Part shown: piece after piece, positions 15,440 through 24,253 of the stretch
Layout: each line of letters starts with the position of its first letter
How positions within the stretch are numbered: the first letter of the stretch is position 1
Source: Nitrospirales bacterium
Lineage (GTDB): Bacteria > Nitrospirota > Nitrospiria > Nitrospirales > UBA8639
Direction of reading: 5' to 3'
NCBI GenBank assembly: GCA_021604105.1
Contig: BQIW01000032.1
Coordinates: 1-44,037 of the forward strand
DNA length: 44,037 nt
Made by a program: the position numbers and the translations under genes
The notes under the pieces: generated by a model
What the model saw: only the letters and a program-made list of their open reading frames with translations
The model's database searches: none
What the model was told of the DNA's origin: nothing

Positions 15440-18400
15440 TCAATTCGGGGCTAATGCCAAAGGACTCCGGACTGTGTGCTCTTCCGTGACAGGACTGAGG
15501 TTCGGTTCAAGTAAGAACACTCGCTCACCGGATACCTTCCCCTCCTGTATGAGAAATTCCCGAATGCCTTGAGCCCGTTGCTGAGCCAGGAATCGAAGCC
15601 GGTCGTCCTCCACCTTGATCGATTCAAGCAATCGGGATCTCATCTGCTCCGGTGAAGGAATGTCTGGAGCCTTTCCTTCGGGAGAAGAAGATAGGTTCGA
15701 ACGAGACCCGAACTGCTCGACATACATCTCTTGAAGCAAGCGTTCTTCCTCATCCGGACTCAGTTCAATCTGTTCGAGGGACACCCCCTTCGTCACAGAA
15801 GATGAGCCCTGAATAAATTTTCGCTTTTGCAGTTGTTTCCGTAATTCCCCGGCAGCCAGACCTTGGCGATCGACCTGGGGATCGGCAGCCCCGGCGATAT
15901 CCAGTCGCAAGGCCGGACGATCGCCCAGCGCTTGACCAAGCGCTTTTAGCTTTTCCTGCTCAGGAGGAGACAATTGCGCAATCCCGGCAGGAAAGACCAC
16001 ATATTGAAGATCGTCACCACTGCTTCCCACCAACCCTCCGACCATCGCAAAAGGAGAGGTCGCAACTTTCGTCAAAAGATTCCCCAAGGCATTCCAGATC
16101 ATTCCTCCATAACTAAAATCCGGATCGTCCAAATTCCCGCGCACCGGCAAATCAATATCGATCTGTCCTTTGCGGTCTTTGAGTAAAGCCAACGCCAGAG
16201 GAATGGGCAACGACGTCGCATCCGGGCTTTCAATTTTCTCACCCATGGTCAACTGGTCAATCAATACCTTATTTTCACCAACCAGCGCCTTTTCGGAAAC
16301 TTCATACTCAAGATCCAACGACAGCTTCCCCTTTGTAATGGGATACCCGACATAATGAGCCGAATAAGGAGAGACCGTCGGGAGATCAAGATTGTTGAAC
16401 GTGACAGTCACATCCGTATAGGCATCTTCACCCAAAGGATTAATTTGCCCGGCAATCTGGAATGGGGCGTATTGATCGACCGTTCCGTGTAACGCAACAT
16501 CGGCTTTGGCTAATTGATCCGAAGAAAGCCCTTTAATGGTGCCGGTCAGCCCCTCAATTTTTGTGACGACATTGGGGGAAATGGATTGATCCGTAAAGCG
16601 AGCCAGGAGATTGTTGAGCGTGACGGCCCCAATTGTGGCAGGAGTCGGTGGCTCTCCATGAGTGTCCGCTTCTGGTAAATGTTCGTCTGAGGCCGACTCG
16701 TTGTGGGATAGGGATCCAGGTGGGGAAAACAATCGCTTGAGGTTCATCCCTCCATTCGCCTCAATCAACAAGGCCAGCGTTGGGTTAGTCAGTTCGATTT
16801 CCCGCAGATTGACCGAAGTCGGTTCAATGTGAAGGTTCAACTCTTTGAGTTCCAATGCCTCCCACGTGAGAAAAGGGTCGGTCTGCATAGGATCGTTAAG
16901 CGCCAATTTGGACACTCCCATCCCTCCTTGAAATGTCACCATCGGTTGAGTCTTGGATCCCACCTGATAGTGTGTCTTTCCCTGCAGCGTCAGTGCCCCG
17001 TCTCCGACATCAAATTGAACAAAGGGAGCCATATAGGGTTGAAACGGCCGAACGGCAATATCCGTCAGTGCCACGTCTAGTTTCATCGTCAAAGGATCTG
17101 TCTCCAGTGTGCCTTGCAAGTTGGCCTTTCCGGTTTCATTGAACTGAAAGGAAAGATCAATAGGAAGAGCCCGATCCATAGCCATAGACACATCCGAGGT
17201 GTGAAAATGAATGGTGTCCAATAGCAGTGTGACAGGATCTTCAGGTTGGCGATCCTCGAATTCAATCGTGAAATTATCCAAGGCAAGATCCTCAATGACC
17301 ATCCTCCACGGATTGGCCGGGGAAGGCTCGGGTTCAGGAGCTGTCCGACTTTCTAATGCCACAGGTGAAAACAACGTCTGATAATTGACCACCCCATCCT
17401 TCCCGACCCACCCGGTAAAATGAGCGTCCCGAGACTTGATCGAAGGAATTCGAACGTCCTGCTTGGCCACATCAACCGAGACGCCGTTGACTTCAAAGAG
17501 GGGAATCGTGATCACGGGGGAAAGGACCCCTTTCTCCTGAATCTGTAAATCCTGAATCCTCAGACTTCCCGCATCCACCAGCACATTTACCCCTTGGTCT
17601 GTCGTGGACATTCGATAATGTCCCTTTAGAGTCATCTGTCCTTGAGGAATCTGAAATCGGACCAGATCCTGTACATAGGTCCATAGTCTGGGCAATTGGT
17701 AATCTTCAAAAACCAACCGGCCTTCGGACTGAAATGGTTCCAAAGTGACGGTCCCTTCCCAGGTAATTTTCTCACCTGCACTGCGTTCAGCTGAGAGTGC
17801 ATAGGAATTCGCCTGACCTTTTTGCGTACTAAAGTGTTCCAGCGTGAGAGTGATTGGCACGAAATGCGCCACAAATGGAGTCGGACGGGAATGATCCCGA
17901 AATTCCAATATTCCCTGTTGAATGGAAAGTTGGTCGATGAGAATCGCCGGCAATTCTGCTGATTCTTGTGGTGGGGCTTCCTCAGAGAGAGCCTCGGGTG
18001 GGACATCCTGAGATTCGGAGGAAGAGCCTAAGGCGGCGAGATTCAAGGACCCGTCGGCACGAACCCATGCCAATCCATACGGCAGCTCCAACCGAATTTC
18101 CGCAAACGTGTAGGCTCGGTTCACCAGCGAAGCGGCAGGATCGAAATTAATGAACAAGTCCTCAAACCCCAACATAGGTGAGCTATCCTGTTCCTGAACA
18201 TCAAACCCGTTTATCTGTAGTGTAAACAGAAAGGGATTAAACCGGACTTCCTGAATGGCCACGGGCCGACCCAATTGCTCCGAAAGCCTTGGAGGAACCT
18301 TCGTGGTAATCGCCCAAGGAATTACCAGAAAGCCCACCACAGTATAGAGTAAGAGCAATCCAAGAAAAATAAGCAGAAGAATTTTGCCATTTTTTTTCAT
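15440..18400 (-). CDS. DUF748 (AsmA-like) large envelope protein
   Basis: A 986-residue protein. A single N-terminal membrane anchor (LLLIFLGLLLLYTVVGFLVI, residues 8-27) is followed by long beta-rich AsmA-like repeats (FNPFLFTLQINGFDVQEQD). The DUF748 signature lies near residues 680-780: GYPITKGKLSLDLEYEVSEK, IDQLTMGEKIESPDATSLPI, LALLKDRKGQIDIDLPVRG and LDDPDFSYGG. The C-terminal 200 residues include a helical segment and REFLIQEGKVSGERVFLLEP, reminiscent of the OmpA-like tail seen in some members. AsmA-like proteins are thought to bridge the periplasm and move lipids or assist outer-membrane assembly. That role is inferred here. It is a single-gene unit. Confidence 0.8.
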   Translation of the reverse strand: MKKNGKILLLIFLGLLLLYTVVGFLVIPWAITTKVPPRLSEQLGRPVAIQEVRFNPFLFTLQINGFDVQEQDSSPMLGFEDLFINFDPAASLVNRAYTFAEIRLELPYGLAWVRADGSLNLAALGSSSESQDVPPEALSEEAPPQESAELPAILIDQLSIQQGILEFRDHSRPTPFVAHFVPITLTLEHFSTQKGQANSYALSAERSAGEKITWEGTVTLEPFQSEGRLVFEDYQLPRLWTYVQDLVRFQIPQGQMTLKGHYRMSTTDQGVNVLVDAGSLRIQDLQIQEKGVLSPVITIPLFEVNGVSVDVAKQDVRIPSIKSRDAHFTGWVGKDGVVNYQTLFSPVALESRTAPEPEPSPANPWRMVIEDLALDNFTIEFEDRQPEDPVTLLLDTIHFHTSDVSMAMDRALPIDLSFQFNETGKANLQGTLETDPLTMKLDVALTDIAVRPFQPYMAPFVQFDVGDGALTLQGKTHYQVGSKTQPMVTFQGGMGVSKLALNDPMQTDPFLTWEALELKELNLHIEPTSVNLREIELTNPTLALLIEANGGMNLKRLFSPPGSLSHNESASDEHLPEADTHGEPPTPATIGAVTLNNLLARFTDQSISPNVVTKIEGLTGTIKGLSSDQLAKADVALHGTVDQYAPFQIAGQINPLGEDAYTDVTVTFNNLDLPTVSPYSAHYVGYPITKGKLSLDLEYEVSEKALVGENKVLIDQLTMGEKIESPDATSLPIPLALALLKDRKGQIDIDLPVRGNLDDPDFSYGGMIWNALGNLLTKVATSPFAMVGGLVGSSGDDLQYVVFPAGIAQLSPPEQEKLKALGQALGDRPALRLDIAGAADPQVDRQGLAAGELRKQLQKRKFIQGSSSVTKGVSLEQIELSPDEEERLLQEMYVEQFGSRSNLSSSPEGKAPDIPSPEQMRSRLLESIKVEDDRLRFLAQQRAQGIREFLIQEGKVSGERVFLLEPNLSPVTEEHTVRSPLALAPN

Positions 18401-18788
18401 GATTCGGCGTGTATTCTCATGAAAGAAAACGGGATAAAGAAGATTGAATCAATTAAATCAGGTAAAAGTTGACGCGAGCCATTCATGATAAACTCAAGTG
18501 GCTTAACGTGTCGGTTCATGATAACGGCCTGATTCTTTGAGAGCTAGTCTGAGCCACGTAGTCTCTTTACGCCTCCGCAATCCCCGCTCCCCCGAAATCG
18601 ATCTTGATAAAGGCCCTGCGCGCTCATCTCGGGAATTACATAAATTGCGTGAATCCAAAGGATTTCAGGTCGATATCATCCCGGTTTTACCCAACCAAAA
18701 GGTTGCTCTCAACTTGACATGCCTTGTGTTTGTTCACTATTGTCTTGAGTTTGCTTAAAATGGTGTATTTTCCATTGGACCCCTTTTC
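18401..18788. other. Divergent intergenic region upstream of ffh
   Basis: 388 bases between the divergently transcribed DUF748 and ffh genes. A 73-codon open frame (18537-18758) resembles no family I know, has no ribosome site and is probably chance. I looked for the conserved GGAAG tetraloop region of a 4.5S SRP RNA and did not see it. A promoter candidate is listed separately. Confidence 0.5.
18714..18743 (+). promoter_or_regulatory. Candidate sigma-70 promoter for ffh operon
   Basis: TTGACA at 18714-18719 and TATTGT at 18738-18743 are separated by 18 bases, 45 bases upstream of the ffh ATG. The -35 is a perfect consensus and the -10 matches 4 of 6. Confidence 0.45.
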
Positions 18789-20177
18789 ATGTTTACCACG
18801 TTAACAGAGAAAATCGAAAAAGTTTTCAAACAGTTACGCGGCCAGGCCGTTCTGACTGAAGAGAATATTACCGATGCCTTGAAAGAGGTGCGCCTGGCGC
18901 TGCTGGAAGCGGACGTCAATTTCAAAATTGTTAAGGACTTTATTGAGAAGGTTCGGATTAAGGCTGTCGGGCAGGAAGTCCTGAAAAGTCTCACGCCTGC
19001 CCATCAAGTGGTGAAAGTGGTCTGGGAAGAACTGCGGGACCTTCTTGGGCATGATCAAAGCACCCTTCATCTTTCTTCCCAACCTCCTACCGTCATCATG
19101 ATGGTCGGATTGCAAGGCTCAGGCAAGACGACCACCACCGGAAAACTTGCGAATTATTTTAAAACCGAAGGCAAGAGGGTTTTGTTGGTCGCAGCCGATC
19201 CCCGTCGCCCGGCCGCAGGAGATCAGCTGACTTCACTGGGGACTGACCTGAATATTCCAGTCCATCGTGGGGAAAACGAGGGCCAACCCGGTGCCCAGGC
19301 CGTTCAAACCTGTCGGGACGGAGTCGCTCGCGGACGTGATCACGGTTACGATGTGGTGCTCTTAGATACTGGTGGTCGGCTGCAAATCGATGAAGAATTG
19401 ATGCAGGAATTAGTTGATATCCAGACGGGCGTCACGCCACAGGAAGTATTGCTAATCGCCGACTCCATGACCGGACAGGAAGCGGTTGCTGTCGCCGAAC
19501 GTTTTAATCAGACCCTCGGTCTCACTGGCGTCATTTTAACGAAGGTTGAGGGCGATGCCCGTGGCGGAGCGGTACTTTCAATCCGTGCGGCAACAGGCAA
19601 ACCCATTAAATTCCTAGGAATCGGAGAAAAGCTGGATGCGTTAGAGCCGTTTTATCCAGACCGGATGGCCTCCCGTATTCTTGGTATGGGTGATGTGCTG
19701 ACCTTGATCGAGAAAGCCCAGGAGAACTTTTCTCAAGAACAAGCGGTCGCATTGCAAAAAAAGGTTTCGAGCAATACCCTGACGTTGGAAGACTTTCGTG
19801 ATCAGATCCAACAGGTGAATAAATTGGGGTCGTTCGATCAGATTTTAGACATGCTCCCAGGAGGACAAAAAATTAAAACGATGATGGGTTCTGGCGCCCC
19901 CGGAAATGCTCAGGTACCCGAAAAAGAAATGAAACGGGTCGTGGCCATCATTGATTCCATGACCCCCCGCGAAAGACGGGATCATACGATTTTAAATGGG
20001 AATCGGAAAAAGAGGGTGGCCAAAGGCAGCGGAACATCCGTTCCGGAGGTTAATCGGCTCATTAAGCAATTTTTGGATGCCCGACGCATGATGAAGTCCC
20101 TGGTCGGAGGGCAGATGGGGATGGGAAAAGGAAAAAAGCGTGGGAAGCTGATCCGCCGAGCGATCCATGCCCGGTAA
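18789..20177 (+). CDS. ffh: Signal recognition particle GTPase Ffh
   Basis: A 462-residue SRP54 protein that binds signal sequences and the 4.5S RNA and docks on FtsY. The N domain (FKQLRGQAVLTEENITDALKEVRLALLEADVNF) and the G domain with P-loop GLQGSGKTTTTGKL are followed by an M domain near 330-450 with IDSMTPRERRD, RVAKGSGTSVPEVNRLIKQF and a methionine-rich MMKSLVGGQMGMGKGKKRGK tail. Two invariant GTPase motifs are altered: G3 reads DTGGR (residues 193-197; normally DTAGR) and G4 reads TKVEG (251-255; normally TKxDG). The length and everything else are normal, so I consider it functional. It heads the rpsP-rimM-trmD-rplS cluster. Confidence 0.95.
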   Translation: MFTTLTEKIEKVFKQLRGQAVLTEENITDALKEVRLALLEADVNFKIVKDFIEKVRIKAVGQEVLKSLTPAHQVVKVVWEELRDLLGHDQSTLHLSSQPPTVIMMVGLQGSGKTTTTGKLANYFKTEGKRVLLVAADPRRPAAGDQLTSLGTDLNIPVHRGENEGQPGAQAVQTCRDGVARGRDHGYDVVLLDTGGRLQIDEELMQELVDIQTGVTPQEVLLIADSMTGQEAVAVAERFNQTLGLTGVILTKVEGDARGGAVLSIRAATGKPIKFLGIGEKLDALEPFYPDRMASRILGMGDVLTLIEKAQENFSQEQAVALQKKVSSNTLTLEDFRDQIQQVNKLGSFDQILDMLPGGQKIKTMMGSGAPGNAQVPEKEMKRVVAIIDSMTPRERRDHTILNGNRKKRVAKGSGTSVPEVNRLIKQFLDARRMMKSLVGGQMGMGKGKKRGKLIRRAIHAR

Positions 20178-20237
20178 AAAATTGAAGTCTTCCTGAGCTT
20201 TTTCATTCATTCATATTCACGACAGAGGAGATTGCCA

Positions 20238-20516
20238 GTGGCAGTACATTTGCGACTTACACGCGTGGGCCGGCATAAACGGCCATTTTATCGAGTTGTG
20301 GCAGCCGATGCCCGCATGCCGCGGGACGGTCGGTTCATTGAGGTCATTGGGACCTATGACCCCCTCAAGGCAAGCGATAAGGCGTCGTTCAAAGAAGATC
20401 GGGTGTTGAATTGGCTTCAGAACGGGGCTCAGCCGACTGATCCCGTCAGAGGGTTATTACGACAAACCGGTATCTTGAAGGCCTTTCGGGAATCCAAGCA
20501 AGCCCCAGCCAAATAA
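20238..20516 (+). CDS. rpsP: 30S ribosomal protein S16
   Basis: A 92-residue protein starting at GTG: AVHLRLTRVGRHKRPFYRVVAAD, then RFIEVIGTYDPL and the C-terminal NWLQNGAQPTDPVRGLLRQTG, all diagnostic of bS16. AGAGGAG lies 7 bases before this GTG. A TTG two codons earlier (20232) is too close to that site to be used. It is the second gene of the ffh cluster, 60 bases after ffh, in the order usual for bacteria. Confidence 0.95.
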   Translation: MAVHLRLTRVGRHKRPFYRVVAADARMPRDGRFIEVIGTYDPLKASDKASFKEDRVLNWLQNGAQPTDPVRGLLRQTGILKAFRESKQAPAK

Positions 20517-20610
20517 TCTCGGCATGTCGGGGTAATGGGAGGGGTATTGCCCTGTTTGTTGTATCCTTCAAAGAATCCTTTGGGGATGCCACAGAACTAA
20601 TGGCTAAATT

Positions 20611-21153
20611 ATGGATGCTCCTGAGCCATCACCGTCTTCCATGGTGACCATTGGTCGAATTCTCAAGCCGTTCGGCGTCCAGGGTGAAGTACGTATTGAA
20701 TCGTTGTCGGATGTTCCCGGGCGATTTGAAGGATTAGAGACCGTAACACTGGCTCTTCCGGATGGAAAAACCCTGGAAACTCTGGTGACCTCGGTTCGAC
20801 AGATCAACCAGGGAGTGATTTTAGGACTTTCAGCGTTTTCGACACCGGAAACCGCTGCCTTATACCGAGGGGCCTGGATCAAGATTCCAGAGAACCCTGA
20901 TCTTCCCAGGGATAGTGATACGTATTATCAGTTTGAATTAATCGGGCTCAGGGTTGAAGATGCCGAAGGACAACCGGTAGGAACATTAGAAGAAGTGCTG
21001 GAATATCCCCAACATCATGTATTTGTGATTCGGAGTAAGGATCGTGAAATTCTGGTCCCTGCCAGTCGGCGAACCATTGCCCTGGTAGATCTCCCGCATA
21101 AGGTTTTGCGGTTAACCTCACGCGAATGGTGGGATGTCTCGTATGCGTTGTGA
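20611..21153 (+). CDS. rimM: 16S rRNA processing protein RimM
   Basis: A 180-residue protein with the N-terminal RimM barrel (MVTIGRILKPFGVQGEVRIESLSDVPGRFEGLETV) and the C-terminal PRC-barrel (YYQFELIGLRVEDAEGQPVGTLEEVLEYPQHHVFVI, ILVPA, IALVDLPHKVLRL). It assists maturation of the 30S head around S19. The start is uncertain: ATG at 20611, or ATG at 20641 which gives the more usual MVTIGRI. The stop overlaps the trmD start. No KH-domain gene (khpA) lies between rpsP and rimM, unlike in many Firmicutes. Confidence 0.95.
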   Translation: MDAPEPSPSSMVTIGRILKPFGVQGEVRIESLSDVPGRFEGLETVTLALPDGKTLETLVTSVRQINQGVILGLSAFSTPETAALYRGAWIKIPENPDLPRDSDTYYQFELIGLRVEDAEGQPVGTLEEVLEYPQHHVFVIRSKDREILVPASRRTIALVDLPHKVLRLTSREWWDVSYAL

Positions 21154-21907
21154 CATTTTGACCTTATTCCCTGAGTTGATTCACTCTGTGAGCTCACAGA
21201 GCATCATGAAACGCGCCCAGGATAAGGGCCTGCTCACGCTCAATGTCCTCAACCTTCGAGACTACACCCATGATCCACATCGGACGGCAGATGATACCCC
21301 TTACGGAGGGGGCGGCGGGATGGTCATGAAGGCTGAACCGATTTTACAAGCCATTGACCGGATAAGACTGGACCTCAATGAAATACGCATCATCGTTCCT
21401 TCACCACAGGGGATCCGGTTTTCTCAAGGACTCGCGAATGACTTGAGCCAGGATCCTCGCCCTTTGGTATTTATTTGTGGGCACTATGAGGGAATTGACG
21501 AACGCGTGCGAACATATTTGGAGGTTGAAGAAATTTCCCTTGGTGATTATGTGTTGACAGGAGGTGAATTGGCTGCACTCGTGATGCTTGATGCGGCCAT
21601 GCGTCTCATCCCCGGAGTATTAGGAGATCCACATTCTGCTCAACAAGACTCCTTTGTGGAATCCTTATTGGACTTTCCTCATTTCACTAAGCCCGTTGAA
21701 ATTCGAGGGATGTCGGTTCCCGACATTTTAATGTCCGGCAACCATGAAGCGATTCGCCGTTGGCGTCGAAAAGAGTCGTTACGTCAGACGCTGCTGAAAC
21801 GGCCGGATTTGTTAAATCATCATACGTGGAGTAGTGAGGATCGTGAGTTATTGGAAGAGATTGAACACAACTATACCTCGACGTCCGGTCGTACGACGAG
21901 ATCTTGA
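21143..21907 (+). CDS. trmD: tRNA (guanine-N1)-methyltransferase TrmD
   Basis: 254 residues; SPOUT-class enzyme methylating G37 of tRNAs to prevent +1 frameshifting. Key stretches are CDILTLFPELI, NLRDYTHDPHRTADDTPYGGGGGMVMK, FICGHYEGIDERV (knot), ISLGDYVLTGGELAALVMLDA and the C-terminal VPDILMSGNHEAIRRWRRKESL. The ATG at 21143 gives the usual MRxDxLTLFPE start and overlaps the end of rimM by 11 bases. An ATG three codons earlier is possible. Confidence 0.96.
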   Translation: MRCDILTLFPELIHSVSSQSIMKRAQDKGLLTLNVLNLRDYTHDPHRTADDTPYGGGGGMVMKAEPILQAIDRIRLDLNEIRIIVPSPQGIRFSQGLANDLSQDPRPLVFICGHYEGIDERVRTYLEVEEISLGDYVLTGGELAALVMLDAAMRLIPGVLGDPHSAQQDSFVESLLDFPHFTKPVEIRGMSVPDILMSGNHEAIRRWRRKESLRQTLLKRPDLLNHHTWSSEDRELLEEIEHNYTSTSGRTTRS

Positions 21908-21922
21908 AGGAGGAAGACTCTC

Positions 21923-22381
21923 ATGAATCTGTTGGAGCGTTTAGAACAATCGTTGGCACAGGGAACCGTGCCGTTTTTTGAAATAGGTGACACTGTCAGA
22001 GTCAAGGTGCGCGTCGTCGAAGAACGACAATACGGGAAAAAGAAGGAAGAGGCCAAAGAACGCATTCAGGTGTTTGAAGGACTCGTGATCGCTCGAAAAG
22101 GTCGTAAGGTGTGTGAGAATTTTACCGTTCGTAAGATTTCTTTTGGAGTAGGAGTCGAGCGAATTTTTCCCCTTCATTCTCCTAACCTGGCGGGCATCGA
22201 AGTTATCAGAAAAGGTCAAGTGCGGCGGGCAAAGTTGTATTACCTTCGAGACAAAAAAGGCAAAGCCGCTAAAATTTCCGAACGGGAGTTTTCGCGTACA
22301 CCAAAAACGGTGAAAAATGCTGCCGCGACAGTGGAAGTCCCTGAGTCCGTTGAATCAGAACTCACGGAAGTAGCGGAATAA
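21923..22381 (+). CDS. rplS: 50S ribosomal protein L19 with extended C-terminus
   Basis: 152 residues. The first 115 match bL19: [88 protein letters not shown]. The remaining tail, about 35 residues ([32 protein letters not shown]), is rich in Ala, Val and Glu and absent from most bL19 proteins. GGAGG stands 10 bases before the ATG. L19 sits at the 30S-50S interface. The gene follows trmD by 15 bases, in the standard operon order. Confidence 0.95.
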   Translation: MNLLERLEQSLAQGTVPFFEIGDTVRVKVRVVEERQYGKKKEEAKERIQVFEGLVIARKGRKVCENFTVRKISFGVGVERIFPLHSPNLAGIEVIRKGQVRRAKLYYLRDKKGKAAKISEREFSRTPKTVKNAAATVEVPESVESELTEVAE

Positions 22382-22406
22382 CGCAGGAGAAAAGGCTCTC
22401 CTTTCA

Positions 22407-23060
22407 TTGCACACCGACTCTCCCTCATTGATGGGTACGGGTCCGACAGACTTTTTTGAACAAGCGGCCCGAGCCCGTGGATACCGGCGGATTGCAGGAC
22501 TGGATGAGGCTGGACGTGGTCCTTTGGCCGGGCCGGTGGTCGCCGCGATCGTGATCCTTCCACGTCGTTGGTCCCCGGTCCTTCTCGACGATTCCAAACT
22601 CCTGTCTGAACAACAGCGCCAGGTGTTATATGAGGCCATTACCACAAGGGCCATCGCTTGGGCCATTGGCATGGCATCAGAACAGGAGATTGACGAACTC
22701 AACATCCTGGGGGCCACACGATTGGCTGGTTGCCGGGCTCTTAGCTATCTGGCCAGCCCACCGGATTACCTCCTTCTTGATGCTTTGCACCTCCCTATGG
22801 TTCCTGTTCCCCAACGACCGGTCATCAAAGGCGACCAACTGTCACGGTCAATTGCGGCCGCATCCATTCTGGCCAAAGTATCACGGGATCGTGTGATGAC
22901 CACCTATCACGAACGTTTCCCTCAGTATCAATTTCACCTCCACAAAGGATATCCCACACAGGAACATCTCAGACGTTTACAGCAGTTCGGCCCTTGCCCT
23001 GGGCATCGGCGAAGCTTCCGGCCTGTTCAAGCCTGCCTGAATGTGCCCTCGTTCGCATGA
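22407..23060 (+). CDS. rnhB: Ribonuclease HII
   Basis: 217 residues from a TTG, or about 209 from the ATG at 22431. The active site is clear: RIAGLDEAGRGPLAGPVVAAIVI (Asp-Glu metal pair), LDDSKLLSEQQR, LLLDALHLPM (third acidic residue), VIKGDQLSRSIAAASILAKVSRDRVM and YPTQEHLRRLQQFGPCPGHRRSF. It removes RNA from RNA-DNA hybrids and single ribonucleotides from DNA. The ribosome-binding site is weak for either start. The stop overlaps the next gene as ATGA. Confidence 0.93.
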   Translation: MHTDSPSLMGTGPTDFFEQAARARGYRRIAGLDEAGRGPLAGPVVAAIVILPRRWSPVLLDDSKLLSEQQRQVLYEAITTRAIAWAIGMASEQEIDELNILGATRLAGCRALSYLASPPDYLLLDALHLPMVPVPQRPVIKGDQLSRSIAAASILAKVSRDRVMTTYHERFPQYQFHLHKGYPTQEHLRRLQQFGPCPGHRRSFRPVQACLNVPSFA

Positions 23061-23443
23061 CCACGCCTTCTCACCAGTTTGGACGATCAGCGGAAGAACT
23101 TGCAGAGGAATGGCTTAGGAAAAAAGGGTATCGGATTCTTGAGCGAAATCTGCGAGTAGGGGGTGGAGAATTAGATCTCATTGCTCAACATCATGATACA
23201 CTGGTGTTTATTGAGGTCAAGGGGCGGCGCACCGATCATTTCGGCGGCGCTCCCTATGCCATTGATACGCGTAAAAAACGCCAAATCATTAAATTAGCCT
23301 CGTATTACCTTTCTCAACATGGCCTCAGCAACCAGGTTTGCCGGTTTGATGTTATCCTGATCACGGGAACCACTCAGGGTATACCGAAATTAACTCACCT
23401 GGAACAGGCTTTTGAGGTTTCCAGCTCCGACTGGCAATGGTAA
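23057..23443 (+). CDS. yraN: YraN family (UPF0102) endonuclease-like protein
   Basis: A 128-residue protein: FGRSAEELAEEWLRKKGYRILERNLRVGGGELDLIAQHHDTLVFIEVKGRRTD contains the restriction-endonuclease-like GxExDLI and EVK core of UPF0102. KKRQIIKLASYYL and CRFDVILI follow. Family members are suspected Holliday-junction or repair nucleases, without firm proof. It is coupled to rnhB by an ATGA overlap, a common arrangement. Confidence 0.9.
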   Translation: MTTPSHQFGRSAEELAEEWLRKKGYRILERNLRVGGGELDLIAQHHDTLVFIEVKGRRTDHFGGAPYAIDTRKKRQIIKLASYYLSQHGLSNQVCRFDVILITGTTQGIPKLTHLEQAFEVSSSDWQW

Positions 23444-23584
23444 ATTAAAGAGGTTGGCCTCTGCACGAGGTCCAATGTCTGAAGGTGAACGGTCGGCAGC
23501 GCTCCCTGGGTACTCGCATCCAGGAACCATGGTCCCGTTTGATCTAGATCATAAGCCATTTCAAGGTCCAGGCCCTAATATCGC

Positions 23585-24253
23585 ATGATTCAATTATTTC
23601 ACGTCACCAAATACTACGATGGCTGCCTTGCGCTCTCAGATATTTCCCTACGAATCGAAAAAGGCGAATGTGTGTTACTCACGGGACCAAGCGGGGCCGG
23701 CAAAACCACCTTACTCAAACTTATTTTTGGAGCAGAACACCCTGACGAAGGTCAAATCCTCGTCCAAAATCGCAACATCGCCAGACTCGGAGGGTCAGAT
23801 ATCCCCTATCATCGAAGAACCATGGGGTATGTTCTTCAGGATTTCAAGCTGCTTCCGCAGCGGACGGTCTCCGAGAATGTGGCCCTCCCACTCATTATTC
23901 GTGGATTGTCATCGTTCGAATCGCGGCGGAAGGTTCTGGAAGCCCTTCGCGCGGTGGGCATGGACCATAAACTCAGTACCATTGCCTCCGTGCTGTCTGC
24001 TGGAGAGCAGCAACGTGTGTGTATCGCCAGGGCCATTGTGAATAGTCCTATCATACTTTTAGCAGACGAACCGACGGGAAATTTGGACCCCCAACTGACA
24101 ACCGAAATTGCGGCATTATTTAAAGCCATCAATACCCGTGGAACCACCGTCATGATGGCAACCCACAATCGACAAGTTGTGGAGCAATTGAATGGCAGAA
24201 TCCTCCGACTGGATTGCGGACATCTCGTGTCCGATCAAGGAGCCTATACGTGA
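23585..24253 (+). CDS. ftsE: Cell-division ATP-binding protein FtsE
   Basis: A 222-residue ABC ATPase. Walker A is LTGPSGAGKTTLLKLIFG, the Q-loop is GYVLQDFKLLPQRTV, the signature is LSAGEQQRVCIARAI (a variant of LSGGQ), Walker B is [11 protein letters not shown] and the switch His is in ATHNR. The opening MIQLFHVTKYYDGCLALSDI is typical of FtsE. With FtsX it couples ATP hydrolysis in the cytoplasm to activation of septal peptidoglycan hydrolases. The gene begins a four-gene operon with overlapping starts. Confidence 0.92.
   Translation: MIQLFHVTKYYDGCLALSDISLRIEKGECVLLTGPSGAGKTTLLKLIFGAEHPDEGQILVQNRNIARLGGSDIPYHRRTMGYVLQDFKLLPQRTVSENVALPLIIRGLSSFESRRKVLEALRAVGMDHKLSTIASVLSAGEQQRVCIARAIVNSPIILLADEPTGNLDPQLTTEIAALFKAINTRGTTVMMATHNRQVVEQLNGRILRLDCGHLVSDQGAYT

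Noticed and set aside
18537..18758. 73-codon frame upstream of ffh
   Set aside because: TTG start, no ribosome-binding site, no family resemblance, and it overlaps the ffh promoter candidate.
18401..18788. 4.5S SRP RNA next to ffh
   Set aside because: The conserved GGAAG-tetraloop region was not found.
24214..24249. Upstream extension of FtsX from 24214
   Set aside because: It would overlap ftsE heavily; the GTG at 24250 overlaps the ftsE stop and begins with the typical FtsX N-terminus.
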